This document shows positions 19,301 through 28,001 of a stretch of 64,000 bases of DNA, one piece after another (within the stretch, counting starts at the first letter, position 1; the number at the start of each line of letters is the position of its first letter). The position numbers and the translations under genes were made by a program. Under the pieces are notes generated by a model. The model saw only the letters and a program-made list of their open reading frames with translations, searched no databases and was not told the DNA's origin. Source of the DNA: Flagellimonas eckloniae (GTDB lineage: Bacteria > Bacteroidota > Bacteroidia > Flavobacteriales > Flavobacteriaceae); the NCBI RefSeq assembly GCF_001413955.1, contig NZ_LCTZ01000002.1, positions 1,846,501-1,910,500 on the forward strand. Direction: 5' to 3'.

Positions 19301-19841
19301 CAAGGATGGCAGCCTCATCGGGTACTGTTATTTGATAGTTACCATCAAAATCAGCTGCAACTCCTGTATTAGTATCCTTTATCCGTACGGTAACCCCTGG
19401 CAAAGGAAGCCCCTGCTCGTCTGTAATTGAACCTGTGACCAATATATTCTGTTGTCGTTTTTTTTCAGGTAGCCCTTTAGGTTGAATAATGATGGTATTG
19501 GAATCGGTAACATTTAGGGTTACTGAAGAACTTGAAAGACTCTTTTGCAATAATTTATCTACCCTAACCTTACCTTTCTTTACCCTTATTTTAGGCCTAT
19601 CTTTAAACAAATCTACTTGGTAGATAAAGTGATAATCCGTCTGCTCCATAATAAGATCAAACACTTCATCCACCGTTAATTCTTGATCCCTTTCAATGAT
19701 TACAGTTTTCTGCGACAACACTTCATTAGTGTTCATTCCCATTATAAGAGTACAAAAAAGTAAAAGATAACCTCTCATAATTAAAAGTAAGAGCTGTCTC
19801 CCATAAAGGATTCGTAAAGCCCTCTTTATTTGGTTTTTCAT
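16341..19841 (-). CDS. SusC/RagA TonB-linked transporter with N-terminal STN signalling domain
   Basis: This 1166-residue protein is about 90 residues longer at the N-terminus than the SusC at 5498-8731. After the signal anchor (about 20-45) comes an STN (secretin/TonB short N-terminal) domain (ELTVDEVFDLIMEQTDYHF, about 55-115). A carboxypeptidase-like domain (GSITDEQGLPLPGVTVRIKD), the plug (ILVGYGKVKK, then VRIRGSSSILG and PLYVIDGVPI) and a beta-barrel ending GIRLTF follow. The STN domain is what contacts FecR-type anti-sigma factors, and a fecR gene and an ECF sigma gene lie immediately upstream. Substrate binding should therefore switch on its own operon. It is coupled to the susD gene at 14991-16331. 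Confidence 0.93.
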   Translation of the reverse strand: MKNQIKRALRILYGRQLLLLIMRGYLLLFCTLIMGMNTNEVLSQKTVIIERDQELTVDEVFDLIMEQTDYHFIYQVDLFKDRPKIRVKKGKVRVDKLLQKSLSSSSVTLNVTDSNTIIIQPKGLPEKKRQQNILVTGSITDEQGLPLPGVTVRIKDTNTGVAADFDGNYQITVPDEAAILVFTSVGYNSKEVVVGTQRTINVQLEVAVTSLEETILVGYGKVKKEAYTGSVGVVDVENIANQGNILNIDQALQGQVAGVQVSNPSGKPGAAARVRIRGSSSILGTNQPLYVIDGVPISPSTEIPGYTSLINDINNNEAVTLESEGFNNDLGFIDFNNVESISILKDATATAIYGSRAAAGVVVITTKDGGKSKKPQFEFSITQRSNFIEKIDVLNASQYEEIYTEAIENYVNSGGAIPATDSFALGVLDGTEIDTSVDTDWLDLIGNSNTSTTNYAFNVRGAGERGSYYSALSLQNDNGAIEGDKLTRYAFALNLRQNLKDNLSFFSNISLGRIESDYALSSLYSVLNAASSIRPDETPYDEDGNLVARFGDIYNPLSSKERRITSTNFSMLTSMGLEYEPIQNLYIKTTGILQYIDNESYAFYPSYTQSGLATNGKGNLIDRKTFNPTIETTVAYDMVLGRSNLNILVGNTFLSERSETNSYYGENFPNDDTLIGLSYAGEDLSIQQAITESTLLSFFSRVLYDYDNRYLISFAGRIDGSSKFGANNRWASFPSVGIGWNIHREKLAENWSGLNFLKLRASIGQSGNVTFNPNQSFSLFGAQNGVLGVYNGDTGVVPLVIGNPDLKWEITTQKDFGLEFAVLNNKIRGEIGYYQKDTKDVLYQTELPSSSGLTSVITNLGDTQNKGYELSLNFDIVNTKYLRWNLNFNAATAKSKLIRLNTTYQDEFGGGVTLGGLYFKEGEPLGLIKGYVANGLFESQEQIDVLNENAPDGVYQGTLTSPGDIYYADLDGDGEVTYSSFNSDLPDLQTIGSIEPDFFGGINSTLNYKGMSLNVFANYSVGNDIYWAAGSNSYSYTSGNEQGNKQTYALNRWTQENPNAKYPRAVYRTSYTGGNYNNRLSSLYVFSGDYLRIKTITLGYNLPKEVLKNINFQNLYLYITGTNLFTFTKYPGADPEVSNTSSFRIPSDNNNYPVSKQLIAGIRLTF

Positions 19842-19974
19842 AAATTTGGTTGCATTTAGTTAATGAGTAATTAGTTATTTGCCCGGAGGGAAGGATTATC
19901 GTCGGTGAGATGTTGGTAATTCTATCCCTCTTTTTCTATTTAAGTGATCTATATCCCATAGTGGGCAATTTATC

Positions 19975-21132
19975 TTATCGGATCACCACTTTATTTTCTT
20001 TTATTTCATAACTGTTGATGTATTTAGTGTTCTTAATCAAGTTCAATATTTCTTCCAAAGGTTGGTTTTTACTCAAAGTACCTTTAAACTCTATTTCTTT
20101 TAATGATTTATTTTCAATTTCAATATCCACATCATACCATCTTGATAATGTTACCACGATATTTGATAGGTCCTTGTTCTTAAACATAAAGAGCCCCTTC
20201 TTCCATGCCGTTTCACTTAGCACATCTGCCCTTCTTATATCAATTCCATCATTTTTCGTATCGACCACCGATTGATGATTGGGCACAAGAATAGATTGCA
20301 TATTTCCGGTCATCACTTCAACCGAACCTTCAACCAAGGTGGTAAATACCTTTTGTTCATCAGAATATGCCTTGATATTGAATTCTGTACCCAGTACTGA
20401 AACACTTTGATGTTTGTGAATTACCGTAAAACCATCATCACCGTTTAATTCTTTAGCTGGACTTACATCAAAATAAGCCTCGCCATAAATTAGTTCAACA
20501 AGCCTTTGTTGCCCAGAAACAAAACTCGTAGTGTACTTGATCTTTGAATCTGAATTCAACCATATTTTTGTTCCATCAGAGAGTGCTATGGTAAATTGTT
20601 TTCCGCGTTTGACAGTTATGTAATTGTAATCTATTTCTTCGTGGTCCTCCTTGGCCACATAGACCAATTCTTCGCCATTACTCTTCAGATATTGATTTTT
20701 ATAGGAACTACCTTTCTTTAAATTTACCTCGGTTCCATCATCCAAGGTTAACGTAGCTCCATCCGTACCTTGCTCAATGGTAGTTTTTACAACTTTAATT
20801 GATGAAACTGAATCTTTATTCAAATAGTACCCTAAAAAAGTGAATCCCACTAAAAGAATGACTGACGCAGCTGCAACTCTAATTGGATTGTCCCAAAGTT
20901 TTCTAACTTTTGCCTCTGGAGTTTTTAGCGCTTCGGCAATTTTCAGATACTTGGAATCCTTATCGTTATCTTGATTTGATAAATGAACATAATAATCAGC
21001 CCGAACATAGGTGTTGAACTGTTTCTTATTTTCCGGTTTCTCCAACCACTTTAAAAAACTTTTCCATTCACTTTCGGTCAAGGTTTTATTGATGAATTTG
21101 TGAATCAGTTTTTCTTCGTTTTCGGTCATCAC
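19975..21132 (-). CDS. FecR-family anti-sigma factor
   Basis: The 385-residue protein has a cytoplasmic N-terminal part (about 1-80, NKTLTESEWKSFLKWLE), one transmembrane helix (about 87-106, VAAASVILLVGFTFLGYYL), a periplasmic FecR domain (about 170-270, RGKQFTIALSDGTKIWLNSDSK and LVEGSVEVM) and a C-terminal DUF4974-like domain (IVVTLSRWYDVDIEIEN). It should hold the ECF sigma encoded divergently at 21227 and release it when the STN domain of the SusC transporter is engaged. The next gene downstream is that SusC, 133 bp away. Confidence 0.92.
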   Translation of the reverse strand: MMTENEEKLIHKFINKTLTESEWKSFLKWLEKPENKKQFNTYVRADYYVHLSNQDNDKDSKYLKIAEALKTPEAKVRKLWDNPIRVAAASVILLVGFTFLGYYLNKDSVSSIKVVKTTIEQGTDGATLTLDDGTEVNLKKGSSYKNQYLKSNGEELVYVAKEDHEEIDYNYITVKRGKQFTIALSDGTKIWLNSDSKIKYTTSFVSGQQRLVELIYGEAYFDVSPAKELNGDDGFTVIHKHQSVSVLGTEFNIKAYSDEQKVFTTLVEGSVEVMTGNMQSILVPNHQSVVDTKNDGIDIRRADVLSETAWKKGLFMFKNKDLSNIVVTLSRWYDVDIEIENKSLKEIEFKGTLSKNQPLEEILNLIKNTKYINSYEIKENKVVIR

Positions 21133-21199
21133 TGTTGTATTCTTTTATTAGATAACGGATACCAAACAAAAGATACCTAACCATTTCTTAACTTTTTTT

Positions 21200-21213
21200 C
21201 TACATTTATGTAG
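21200..21213. promoter_or_regulatory. Perfect dyad in the divergent fecR/sigma promoter region
   Basis: CTACAT-TT-ATGTAG lies in the 94-bp gap between the two start codons, 14 bp before the sigma-factor ATG. It overlaps TACATTTA, a near match to the TAnnTTTG box. It may be an operator or part of the 5' leader. Confidence 0.35.
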
Positions 21214-21226
21214 AGTTCATTCGTTA

Positions 21227-21868
21227 ATGACTTCAATCTCGGTCCCAAGTATGGCAAATTTTAAAACCAATGAAATGCTGGAACAACAAATCATTAATGG
21301 TGATAGTCAGGCATTTAAAGTGTTCTTTGAAAAATATCACGGTTCACTTTTAGGGTACGCCCTGTCCTTAACACAAGATCGGCAGCAAGCGGAAGATATC
21401 GTCCAAACCGCTTTTGTAACCCTTTGGAAAAAGAGAAAAACCTTACATCCTTCTGGATTTAGAAAATTATTGTACCACACCTCCAAAAATCTTTATATTG
21501 ACCAATATAGAAGTTCCATATCACGTGCCAACCTATATGCCGAACTGACATATGATGCCCTGAAGGAAGAGCCTGAAGATGAAGAATACCAGCAGCAACA
21601 AATCATTAAGCTTAGGAAAATTATTGAAACCCTGCCTGAACGGTGTCAGCAAATCTTACGAATGACCAAATTAGAGGGGTTGAGCCAACAAGAAACTGCA
21701 GATTATTTGTCCATATCGCCACGAACGGTACAGGCGCAAATTCATGTTGCTTATAAAAAAATCAGGGAAATGTTTAACAACGATGAGCCAACGATTTTAT
21801 TTTTCCTTGTTAATGCTTTGCAAAGTATGGGCTTACCCTCTAATCAAAAAAAAATTCTGGGTCAATGA
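21227..21868 (+). CDS. ECF RNA polymerase sigma factor of the FecR/SusC system
   Basis: This 213-residue protein has sigma-70 region 2 (FEKYHGSLLGYALSLTQDRQQAEDIVQTAFVTLWKKR, about 33-70) and region 4 (LPERCQQILRMTKLEGLSQQETADYLSISPRTVQAQI, about 137-175). It belongs to the large Bacteroidota ECF group partnered with FecR. An alternative ATG eight codons in (21251) gives MANFKTNEM; neither has a clear ribosome-binding site. It is transcribed away from fecR and probably directs expression of the fecR-susC-susD side. A terminator follows. Confidence 0.92.
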   Translation: MTSISVPSMANFKTNEMLEQQIINGDSQAFKVFFEKYHGSLLGYALSLTQDRQQAEDIVQTAFVTLWKKRKTLHPSGFRKLLYHTSKNLYIDQYRSSISRANLYAELTYDALKEEPEDEEYQQQQIIKLRKIIETLPERCQQILRMTKLEGLSQQETADYLSISPRTVQAQIHVAYKKIREMFNNDEPTILFFLVNALQSMGLPSNQKKILGQ

Positions 21869-21910
21869 ATCTGTATATTAGGCTTCTCTGGAATTAAATC
21901 AATATATAAC

Positions 21911-21950
21911 AAAAAAGAACTCCCCAAAATCAATGATCTGGGGAGTTTTA
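21911..21950. terminator. Bidirectional intrinsic terminator
   Basis: Stem AACTCCCC/GGGGAGTT (21918-21925 with 21940-21947), with an A run on the left and T run on the right. It follows the sigma-factor gene on the plus strand and the tRNA gene on the minus strand. Confidence 0.8.
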
Positions 21951-21969
21951 ATTAATCTGAAATATTTTG

Positions 21970-22043
21970 TGACCACGGTAGGATTCAAACCTACGACCGC
22001 TGGAGCCGAAATCCAGTGCTCTATTCAGCTGAGCTACGTGGCC
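21970..22043 (-). tRNA. tRNA-Arg (anticodon TCG)
   Basis: On the minus strand the 74-base sequence folds as a cloverleaf. The acceptor arm is GGCCACG/CGTGGTC with discriminator A, and the D arm is in GTAGCTCAGCTGAATAGAGC. The anticodon stem CTGGA/TCCAG encloses loop TTTCGGC (anticodon TCG), and the T arm contains GGTTTGAATCC. CCA is not encoded. It lies 6 bp after the yqeY stop on the same strand, so it may be on the same transcript. Confidence 0.95.
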
Positions 22044-22049
22044 ATTATT

Positions 22050-22502
22050 TTATGAGCTTAATTTGGCTTTTACTATTGTAGAAATTGTTTTTCCATCAGC
22101 TTGTCCTGCCAATTCCTTGGAAACCATCCCCATTACCTTTCCCATATCCTTCATACCCGATGCACCAATTGAATCAATGGTCATTACAACTACTTTTTCT
22201 ATTTCTTCTTCGGTAAGTTGTTCAGGTAAAAACTTTTCAATTATAGCTACCTGTGCCAACTCAGGTGCAGCCAAGTCATCCCTTCCTTGTTCAGTGAAAA
22301 TTGCTGCACTATCCTTGCGTTGCTTCACCAACTTTTGAACTAGTTTTACCTCATCTTCTTCAGAAAGTTCTCCTCCACCACCTTTATCCGTTTTTGCCAA
22401 AAGAATTGCAGACTTAATTGCTCGCAATGATTCCAGTGCAACTGTATCCTTAGCTTTCATTGCCGTTTTCATCTCTGACATTACCTGATCCTGCAAACTC
22501 AT
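22050..22502 (-). CDS. GatB/YqeY-domain protein
   Basis: This 150-residue protein matches the YqeY family throughout: the start (SLQDQVMSEMKTAMKAKDTVALESLRAIKSAI), the central EEDEVKLVQKLVKQRKDSAAIF, and the C-terminal GASGMKDMGKVMGMVSKELAGQADGKTIS. The family is related to the tail of the GatB amidotransferase subunit and may bind tRNA; its role as a free protein is not settled. In Bacteroidota it is often found beside ftsZ, as here. A terminator separates it from ftsZ. Confidence 0.9.
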   Translation of the reverse strand: MSLQDQVMSEMKTAMKAKDTVALESLRAIKSAILLAKTDKGGGGELSEEDEVKLVQKLVKQRKDSAAIFTEQGRDDLAAPELAQVAIIEKFLPEQLTEEEIEKVVVMTIDSIGASGMKDMGKVMGMVSKELAGQADGKTISTIVKAKLSS

Positions 22503-22530
22503 CTTATACTTATTTTGGGCTGCGAAGATA

Positions 22531-22566
22531 AAAAATAAACCCGAAAGTCTCTTAACTTACGGGTTT
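22531..22566 (-). terminator. Intrinsic terminator after ftsZ
   Basis: Stem AAACCCG/CGGGTTT (22537-22543 with 22560-22566), followed on the minus strand by TATTTTT. It lies 39 bp beyond the ftsZ stop and marks the end of the dcw cluster. Confidence 0.7.
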
Positions 22567-22604
22567 AAGCTTTCCATCAAAAAATGGAGTCAATTTAAAC
22601 ACTA

Positions 22605-24569
22605 CTAATCAACATTATCGTGCAAGAAGGAATTATTTGAACGTAATTGTATCTCATCATTACTATCCTCGCTTAGTGTTGTTCTTGAAACTTTCTGTTC
22701 CTGTGGAACGTCATTTAAATCAACACCTTGTCTTTTGTATGCAGGTTGCTTTTCAATTTCATCTATACTGTTCCTATTGTTCTGGAACTTATAATTGAAG
22801 TTTTTAAGTTTTTTTCTTCGCTCGTCCGCGCGATCTTTCAATAAATCATTTATAGAACTGTTGAAAGGGTCCACATTTTGATTATGTTCCCCTCCTGTCG
22901 AAGCTTCGGTATTAATTGTTTTCTTCTCAAATACCAACTCATCTTCCACCAATTTAGGTTCATGGGTTTCCGCTACGGACTTAGCTCCCGTAAGTTTGGT
23001 TTCCAACTCCATGTATTCTTCCAAGTTGTAGCGTGTTTCCCCTTCTTTATTGTATTCCAAAACCGGGTCTACCTCAACATATTCATTAACATTTATATCA
23101 CGAACGTTCTCGTCCAAATCAAAGGTAATTGTATGTTCTTTTTCTTCCTCCTCCTCTTTTACCGCACTCAAGGGCATATCAAAAGTCAACGCAAACTGGT
23201 CTTCCTCTTCTTTTGCGGAAACAACTTCTGGATCTACAACCTCAATGTCTTCCAATATGCTCTTGGCTTCAATGATCACAAAATCTTCTTCAATGCCTTC
23301 AGGAACAACTTCTTCGTAAAAAACATTAAAATTTCTGATATAATTGGTTGTTGGAATAAGTTCAACCTCAGGCGCTGTCTCTTGCGGTGATTTTACTTCT
23401 TCAACTTCCTCATCTTCCATTTCCAAGGTATGCTTGACAATCACAGGCTCCAATTCAACTGGCGCTTCAATTTTCACTTCTTGGACGGATGTTGTATCAG
23501 GCGTTAGTTCCTGTTCTGCAATTTGCTCATCTTCCAAGGTGTAAAAAACCTTCTTTGTTTCCGTGTTTACAATATCATCTTGTTGGTCTACATTAAACCC
23601 CGTAGCAATAACCGTTACAGCAATGGCATCTCCCAAATTCTCATCTTCACCAACACCCATAATGATGTTTGCTCCATGTCCCGCTTCAACTTGGATATGA
23701 TCATTGATTTCCCCTATCTCATCAATGGTAATTTCTTGTGAACCGGAAACGATAAGTAACAATACGTTCTTGGCCCCACTAATTTTATTATCATTCAATA
23801 ATGGGGAATCCAACGCTTTCATGATAGCCTCACCAGCTCTAGCCGACCCTGAGGCCGTAGATGAACCCATTATTGCCGTTCCGCTATTGGAAAGAACCGT
23901 TTTAGCATCTCTAAGGTCAATATTTTGAGTGTAGTGATGTGTAATTACTTCTGCAATACCCTTAGCTGCAGTTGCCAACACTTCATCTGCCTTTGAAAAA
24001 CCGGCTTTGAAACCCAAATTTCCATAAACCTCACGTAGCTTATTGTTATTGATTACTATTAAAGAGTCTACGTTTGCCCGTAATTTTTCAATACCAGCTT
24101 GTGCTTGTTTGTTACGCATGGCGCCTTCAAACTGAAAGGGTATAGTAACAATACCTACAGTTAGAACATCCAACTCTCTAGCTGCTTTAGCAATAATTGG
24201 AGCTGCACCAGTTCCCGTTCCACCACCCATACCGGCAGTGATAAAAACCATTTTTGTGGTATGCTCCAGCATAGTTTTTACATCTTCCATACTCTCCAAA
24301 GCGGCCTGCTCTCCCACTTCTGGATTGGCACCTGCACCCAATCCTTCTGTTAATGACACACCCAACTGAATTTTGTTGGGAACCGGGCTATTCTGCAATG
24401 CCTGTGCATCAGTGTTACAGATTACAAAATCCACTCCATTGATTCCGGCCTGGAACATGTGGTTGATGGCATTACCACCACCTCCACCAACGCCAATTAC
24501 TTTTATTACGTTGCTCTTGTTCTTTGGAAGATCAAAAGCGATGTTATCAAATTCAGTGTTCTTACTCAT
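22605..24569 (-). CDS. ftsZ: Cell division protein FtsZ with long acidic C-terminal linker
   Basis: This tubulin-like GTPase forms the division ring. Residues about 15-325 are the GTPase and polymerisation domain: GGGGG at 28-32, the signature GGGTGTG at 115-121, and NNNKLREVYGN. The protein has 654 residues, against about 380-400 in E. coli or B. subtilis. The extra length is an acidic linker (about 335-590, runs such as DEEVEEVK and EEEEEKEH). A conserved-tail-like EKQPAYKRQGVDL sits about 40 residues before the end, with an additional tail after it. ftsA lies 41 bp upstream; together they end the dcw cluster. Confidence 0.97.
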   Translation of the reverse strand: MSKNTEFDNIAFDLPKNKSNVIKVIGVGGGGGNAINHMFQAGINGVDFVICNTDAQALQNSPVPNKIQLGVSLTEGLGAGANPEVGEQAALESMEDVKTMLEHTTKMVFITAGMGGGTGTGAAPIIAKAARELDVLTVGIVTIPFQFEGAMRNKQAQAGIEKLRANVDSLIVINNNKLREVYGNLGFKAGFSKADEVLATAAKGIAEVITHHYTQNIDLRDAKTVLSNSGTAIMGSSTASGSARAGEAIMKALDSPLLNDNKISGAKNVLLLIVSGSQEITIDEIGEINDHIQVEAGHGANIIMGVGEDENLGDAIAVTVIATGFNVDQQDDIVNTETKKVFYTLEDEQIAEQELTPDTTSVQEVKIEAPVELEPVIVKHTLEMEDEEVEEVKSPQETAPEVELIPTTNYIRNFNVFYEEVVPEGIEEDFVIIEAKSILEDIEVVDPEVVSAKEEEDQFALTFDMPLSAVKEEEEEKEHTITFDLDENVRDINVNEYVEVDPVLEYNKEGETRYNLEEYMELETKLTGAKSVAETHEPKLVEDELVFEKKTINTEASTGGEHNQNVDPFNSSINDLLKDRADERRKKLKNFNYKFQNNRNSIDEIEKQPAYKRQGVDLNDVPQEQKVSRTTLSEDSNDEIQLRSNNSFLHDNVD

Positions 24570-24610
24570 GATGCTTTTTGTTACTTATTAGGGTATGCTT
24601 TATAGGGTTA

Positions 24611-25936
24611 TTATTCTGCGTTGTCCAAAAAGTCTTTCAACTTCTCGGACCATTTGTCAAAAATGGATTTTCTTTCTCTGGTCGATATGTTTTTGGGTTG
24701 CGAAGCCGCATGTTCTTGCCCAACCAAAACCTGCTCTTCATTTTGAATCTCTTCTTCTAAAACAGCCTCCATTGATTTTGTTTCCAAGGCATTCATTAAA
24801 AGACCAACCGCGGTTGCATATAACGGACTTGCAATCTCTTCATCTGAATCTCCAGCCAAGTGCTCATTGGGATATCCAATACGTGTATCCATGCCAGTGA
24901 TATATTCAACCAATTGTTTTAAATGCTTTAGTTGACTTCCTCCTCCTGTAAGGACAATTCCCGCAATCAACTTTTTCTTCTGATCCTCATGTCCGTAGTT
25001 CTTAATTTCCACATACACTTGCTCTATGATCTCCACAACTCTAGCATGTATAATCTTAGAGAGGTTTTTAAGGGTAATTTCTTTTGGTTCACGCCCTCTT
25101 AATCCGGGAATGGATACAATCTCGTTATCCTTGTTTTCACCTGGCCAGGCAGAACCAAATTTTATCTTCAATAATTCGGCTTGTTTCTCAATAATTGAGC
25201 AACCTTCCTTTATATCTTCGGTTATTACGTTCCCCCCAAACGGGATTACTGAGGTATGACGAATAATTCCATCTTTAAAAATTGCAAGATCCGTGGTACC
25301 ACCACCTATATCAATCAGTGCTACACCAGCTTCTTTTTCTTCTTGACTTAGCACAGCTTCTGCTGATGCCAATGGTTCCAAGGTGATATTTGCCAAGTCC
25401 AGACCCGCGCTCTTAATGCATCTACCAATATTTTTGATGGATGAAACCTGTCCAACCACAACATGGAAATTAGCCTCTAAGCGCCCTCCGTACATTCCTT
25501 TGGGTTCTTTTATTTCCGGTTGGCCATCTACTCTATACTCTTGTGGCAAAACATGGATAATCTCTTCACCCGGAAGCATAACCAATTTATATACCTGATT
25601 ACAAAGTTTCTCCAAATCATCATCATCAATGACTTCTTCAGAATTTGGCCTTGTTATGTAATCACTATGCTGAAGACTTCTAATGTGTTGCCCTGCAATA
25701 CCAACAACTACGGAACCAATTTTCAGCCCAGAATTCACTTCTGCTTGTTCCACTGCTTGTTGAATAGATGAAATGGTCTGTGTAATATTATTGACCACAC
25801 CTCTATGCACACCTAAGCTTTTTGACTTACCTGTACCTAAAATCTCAATTTTACCGTACTCATTTTCCCTACCAATAATCGCTACGATTTTGGTAGTTCC
25901 AATATCCAAACCAACTGAATAATTACCCTGTTCCAT
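24611..25936 (-). CDS. ftsA: Cell division protein FtsA
   Basis: This 441-residue actin-like ATPase tethers FtsZ to the membrane. It has the phosphate-1 motif GLDIGTTKI at 9-17, the phosphate-2 segment ALIDIGGGTTDLAIF and the adenosine motif AGIVLTGGGSQLKHL. The SHS2-type 1C region (GIAGQHIRSLQHSDYITR and EYRVDGQPEIKEPKGMYGGRLEANFHVV) marks it as FtsA rather than MreB. The C-terminus (RKSIFDKWSEKLKDFLDN) is a probable amphipathic membrane-targeting helix. It lies 3 bp after ftsQ and 41 bp before ftsZ. Confidence 0.96.
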   Translation of the reverse strand: MEQGNYSVGLDIGTTKIVAIIGRENEYGKIEILGTGKSKSLGVHRGVVNNITQTISSIQQAVEQAEVNSGLKIGSVVVGIAGQHIRSLQHSDYITRPNSEEVIDDDDLEKLCNQVYKLVMLPGEEIIHVLPQEYRVDGQPEIKEPKGMYGGRLEANFHVVVGQVSSIKNIGRCIKSAGLDLANITLEPLASAEAVLSQEEKEAGVALIDIGGGTTDLAIFKDGIIRHTSVIPFGGNVITEDIKEGCSIIEKQAELLKIKFGSAWPGENKDNEIVSIPGLRGREPKEITLKNLSKIIHARVVEIIEQVYVEIKNYGHEDQKKKLIAGIVLTGGGSQLKHLKQLVEYITGMDTRIGYPNEHLAGDSDEEIASPLYATAVGLLMNALETKSMEAVLEEEIQNEEQVLVGQEHAASQPKNISTRERKSIFDKWSEKLKDFLDNAE

Positions 25937-25939
25937 ACT

Positions 25940-26659
25940 TTATATTTTGGTGCAAACCACTTGATTATTGAATTCTAGACTTACTGTTGCATATTTTTCC
26001 AAAGAATTGTCTTTAGCAGCTTTTGCATAAAATGCCATAAAATTTTTGAACTTCTCGTTAAGGTTTTCAACTCCTCCCAAATTCACAACAAAGTTTTCCA
26101 AACGAAACTTCAATTGATACTTACCTTCTTCCTCAATATGTATCCCGATAACATTCTTCCTAAGAAAATCATCCTCGTTTATATAATTTAAAATCGTGTA
26201 GGCATCCTCAAGGCTATTTCCCGTGATTTTGCCCGTAATTATTGGCACTCTAGCCGAATGATGACTGGACAAGGGCATACGCTCTCCCAAATCATCCAAA
26301 TAAAATTTAGAGACTCCCTCAACTCTTCCAACTGGCTTACGCTGAACAATCTTAGATATAAGTTCTCCATTTACAGTAAGATAGACTTGGGCGTTTTTCA
26401 CCATTTCATTGGACCTAATAACATCCTCTATGGTATTCAAAACTAATTCTTCTTTAGCCCTATTTTTTACCACGCCATAATTTTGTATTAACAATTTATT
26501 AACTGAGGCCTCAGTAAGATATAAGTCACTGTCTCCCAAAAAATTAATAGAGATATCACTCACTCTTTTTTTCTTGCTACGGTGTTCCGCAAAGCCGTAA
26601 AGTCCAATTATTGTAATGGACAGAAACGTCAATTTTATGTAATTCCAATTAACTCGCAT
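25940..26659 (-). CDS. ftsQ: Cell division protein FtsQ/DivIB-like
   Basis: This 239-residue single-pass membrane protein has a transmembrane helix at about 8-24 (LTFLSITIIGLYGFAEH) and a short periplasmic part. The segment ISINFLGDSDLYLTEASVNKLL to VQRKPVGRV resembles the POTRA-like FtsQ region. The family is weakly conserved; the assignment rests on this layout and on the position between murC and ftsA, as in other dcw clusters. It overlaps the 3' end of murC by 11 bp, which suggests translational coupling. Confidence 0.85.
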   Translation of the reverse strand: MRVNWNYIKLTFLSITIIGLYGFAEHRSKKKRVSDISINFLGDSDLYLTEASVNKLLIQNYGVVKNRAKEELVLNTIEDVIRSNEMVKNAQVYLTVNGELISKIVQRKPVGRVEGVSKFYLDDLGERMPLSSHHSARVPIITGKITGNSLEDAYTILNYINEDDFLRKNVIGIHIEEEGKYQLKFRLENFVVNLGGVENLNEKFKNFMAFYAKAAKDNSLEKYATVSLEFNNQVVCTKI

Positions 26660-28001
26660 ATGCTAATTCTCTTTTTATCTTTGGTACTTCCAATCCAATA
26701 TCTCCAGCACCCATTGTCACTAAAACTCCTGATTTACAATCCCTTACTTCGTTTATAAGGTTTGACTTAGAAACCAACTTTTTCCTTGGGTTGTCTATCT
26801 TGTTCAATAGCCAAGCAGAAGTAATTCCTTCAATGGGCTCTTCTCTGGCTGGATAGATTTCCAATAACAAGATCATATCAAATTTTGAAAGGTTATTTGC
26901 AAAATCGTCTGCAAAATCCTTTGTTCTCGAAAACAAATGGGGTTGAAAAACAGCTGTTATTTCCTCATTAGGGTGCATTTCCTTTATTGCGTTATAAACA
27001 GCAGAAATCTCTGTGGGATGATGTGCGTAATCATCAATGAAAACAAAATCAGAGTCCTTAATTTGATAGGAAAATCTTCTTTGAACCCCCTTAAAAGTTC
27101 CTAATGCCTTGGCAAGGCGGTACGGCGGGGAACCGGCTTGTACCGCCATCGCAAAAGCAGCTAATCCATTGAGTAAATTGTGCCTACCAGGTTTATTGAA
27201 ACGAACTTGCTTCAATATCTCGGTTGGCGTTTTTAAATCAAATATGTAGGTACCATGTTCAATTAAAATATTTTCAATGCAGTAATCTGACTCATCCTCA
27301 ATACCGTAGGTAATGCCTTTTAATGGAAGTCCATTTCTAATGAAAAGCATTCCGCTAGGTTTTATTTTTTGTGTAAAATCATAAAATGATTGTTGCAATT
27401 CTTCACTGGTTCCATAAATATCTAAATGATCTGCATCCATAGAAGTAATACAAGCAATATTGGGAGAAAGCTGTAAAAAGGACCAATCAAATTCATCAGC
27501 TTCAACAACAGAGTATTCGGTTCCCTCCAACACAAAATTGCTATTGAAATCTTCTGAAATTCCGCCTAAAAAAGCTGTGAACGGCGTATTGACTTCTTTT
27601 AACAAATGGGCAAGAATACAAGAGGTAGTGGTTTTTCCATGAGTACCAGCCACCGCAAAGCAGAAGGTGTCTCGCGTTATAATACCAAGTACTTCTGATC
27701 GTTTTTTTATTTCAAAACCAGCATCATTGAAAAATTGTAGTTGTGAATGTGAGGAAGGTACAGCTGGCGTATACACTACTAATGTATTGTCTTTCTGTTT
27801 GAATGCCTCTGGGATTTGACTTATCTCATCTTCAAAATGAACTGCAATTCCATGATTTACCAATTCATCGGTTATTGAGGTCCTGGTCTTGTCATAACCC
27901 ACAACATTCTTGTTTATATACTTGAAATAGCGAGCCAAAGCGGACATGCCAATACCTCCGATACCGATAAAGAAAACATTATGGATGTCCTTTACATTCA
28001 T
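26649..28001 (-). CDS. murC: UDP-N-acetylmuramate--L-alanine ligase
   Basis: This 450-residue enzyme adds L-Ala to UDP-MurNAc, the first cytoplasmic peptide step of peptidoglycan synthesis. It has the N-terminal UDP-binding segment [17 protein letters not shown], the ATP P-loop [16 protein letters not shown] (about 117-132), the metal-binding ADEFDWSFL, and [11 protein letters not shown], which is diagnostic of MurC. It overlaps murG by 4 bp (ATGA) and ftsQ by 11 bp. Confidence 0.97.
   Translation of the reverse strand: MNVKDIHNVFFIGIGGIGMSALARYFKYINKNVVGYDKTRTSITDELVNHGIAVHFEDEISQIPEAFKQKDNTLVVYTPAVPSSHSQLQFFNDAGFEIKKRSEVLGIITRDTFCFAVAGTHGKTTTSCILAHLLKEVNTPFTAFLGGISEDFNSNFVLEGTEYSVVEADEFDWSFLQLSPNIACITSMDADHLDIYGTSEELQQSFYDFTQKIKPSGMLFIRNGLPLKGITYGIEDESDYCIENILIEHGTYIFDLKTPTEILKQVRFNKPGRHNLLNGLAAFAMAVQAGSPPYRLAKALGTFKGVQRRFSYQIKDSDFVFIDDYAHHPTEISAVYNAIKEMHPNEEITAVFQPHLFSRTKDFADDFANNLSKFDMILLLEIYPAREEPIEGITSAWLLNKIDNPRKKLVSKSNLINEVRDCKSGVLVTMGAGDIGLEVPKIKRELAYAS

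Noticed and set aside
21869..22049. Integration site at tRNA-Arg
   Set aside because: No integrase and no partial repeat of the tRNA 3' end was seen on either side.
22878..23390. 170-codon frame antisense to ftsZ, with several smaller ones nearby
   Set aside because: It lies opposite the acidic linker of ftsZ. Runs of Glu codons read in reverse give long Phe/Leu/Ser frames. No independent support.
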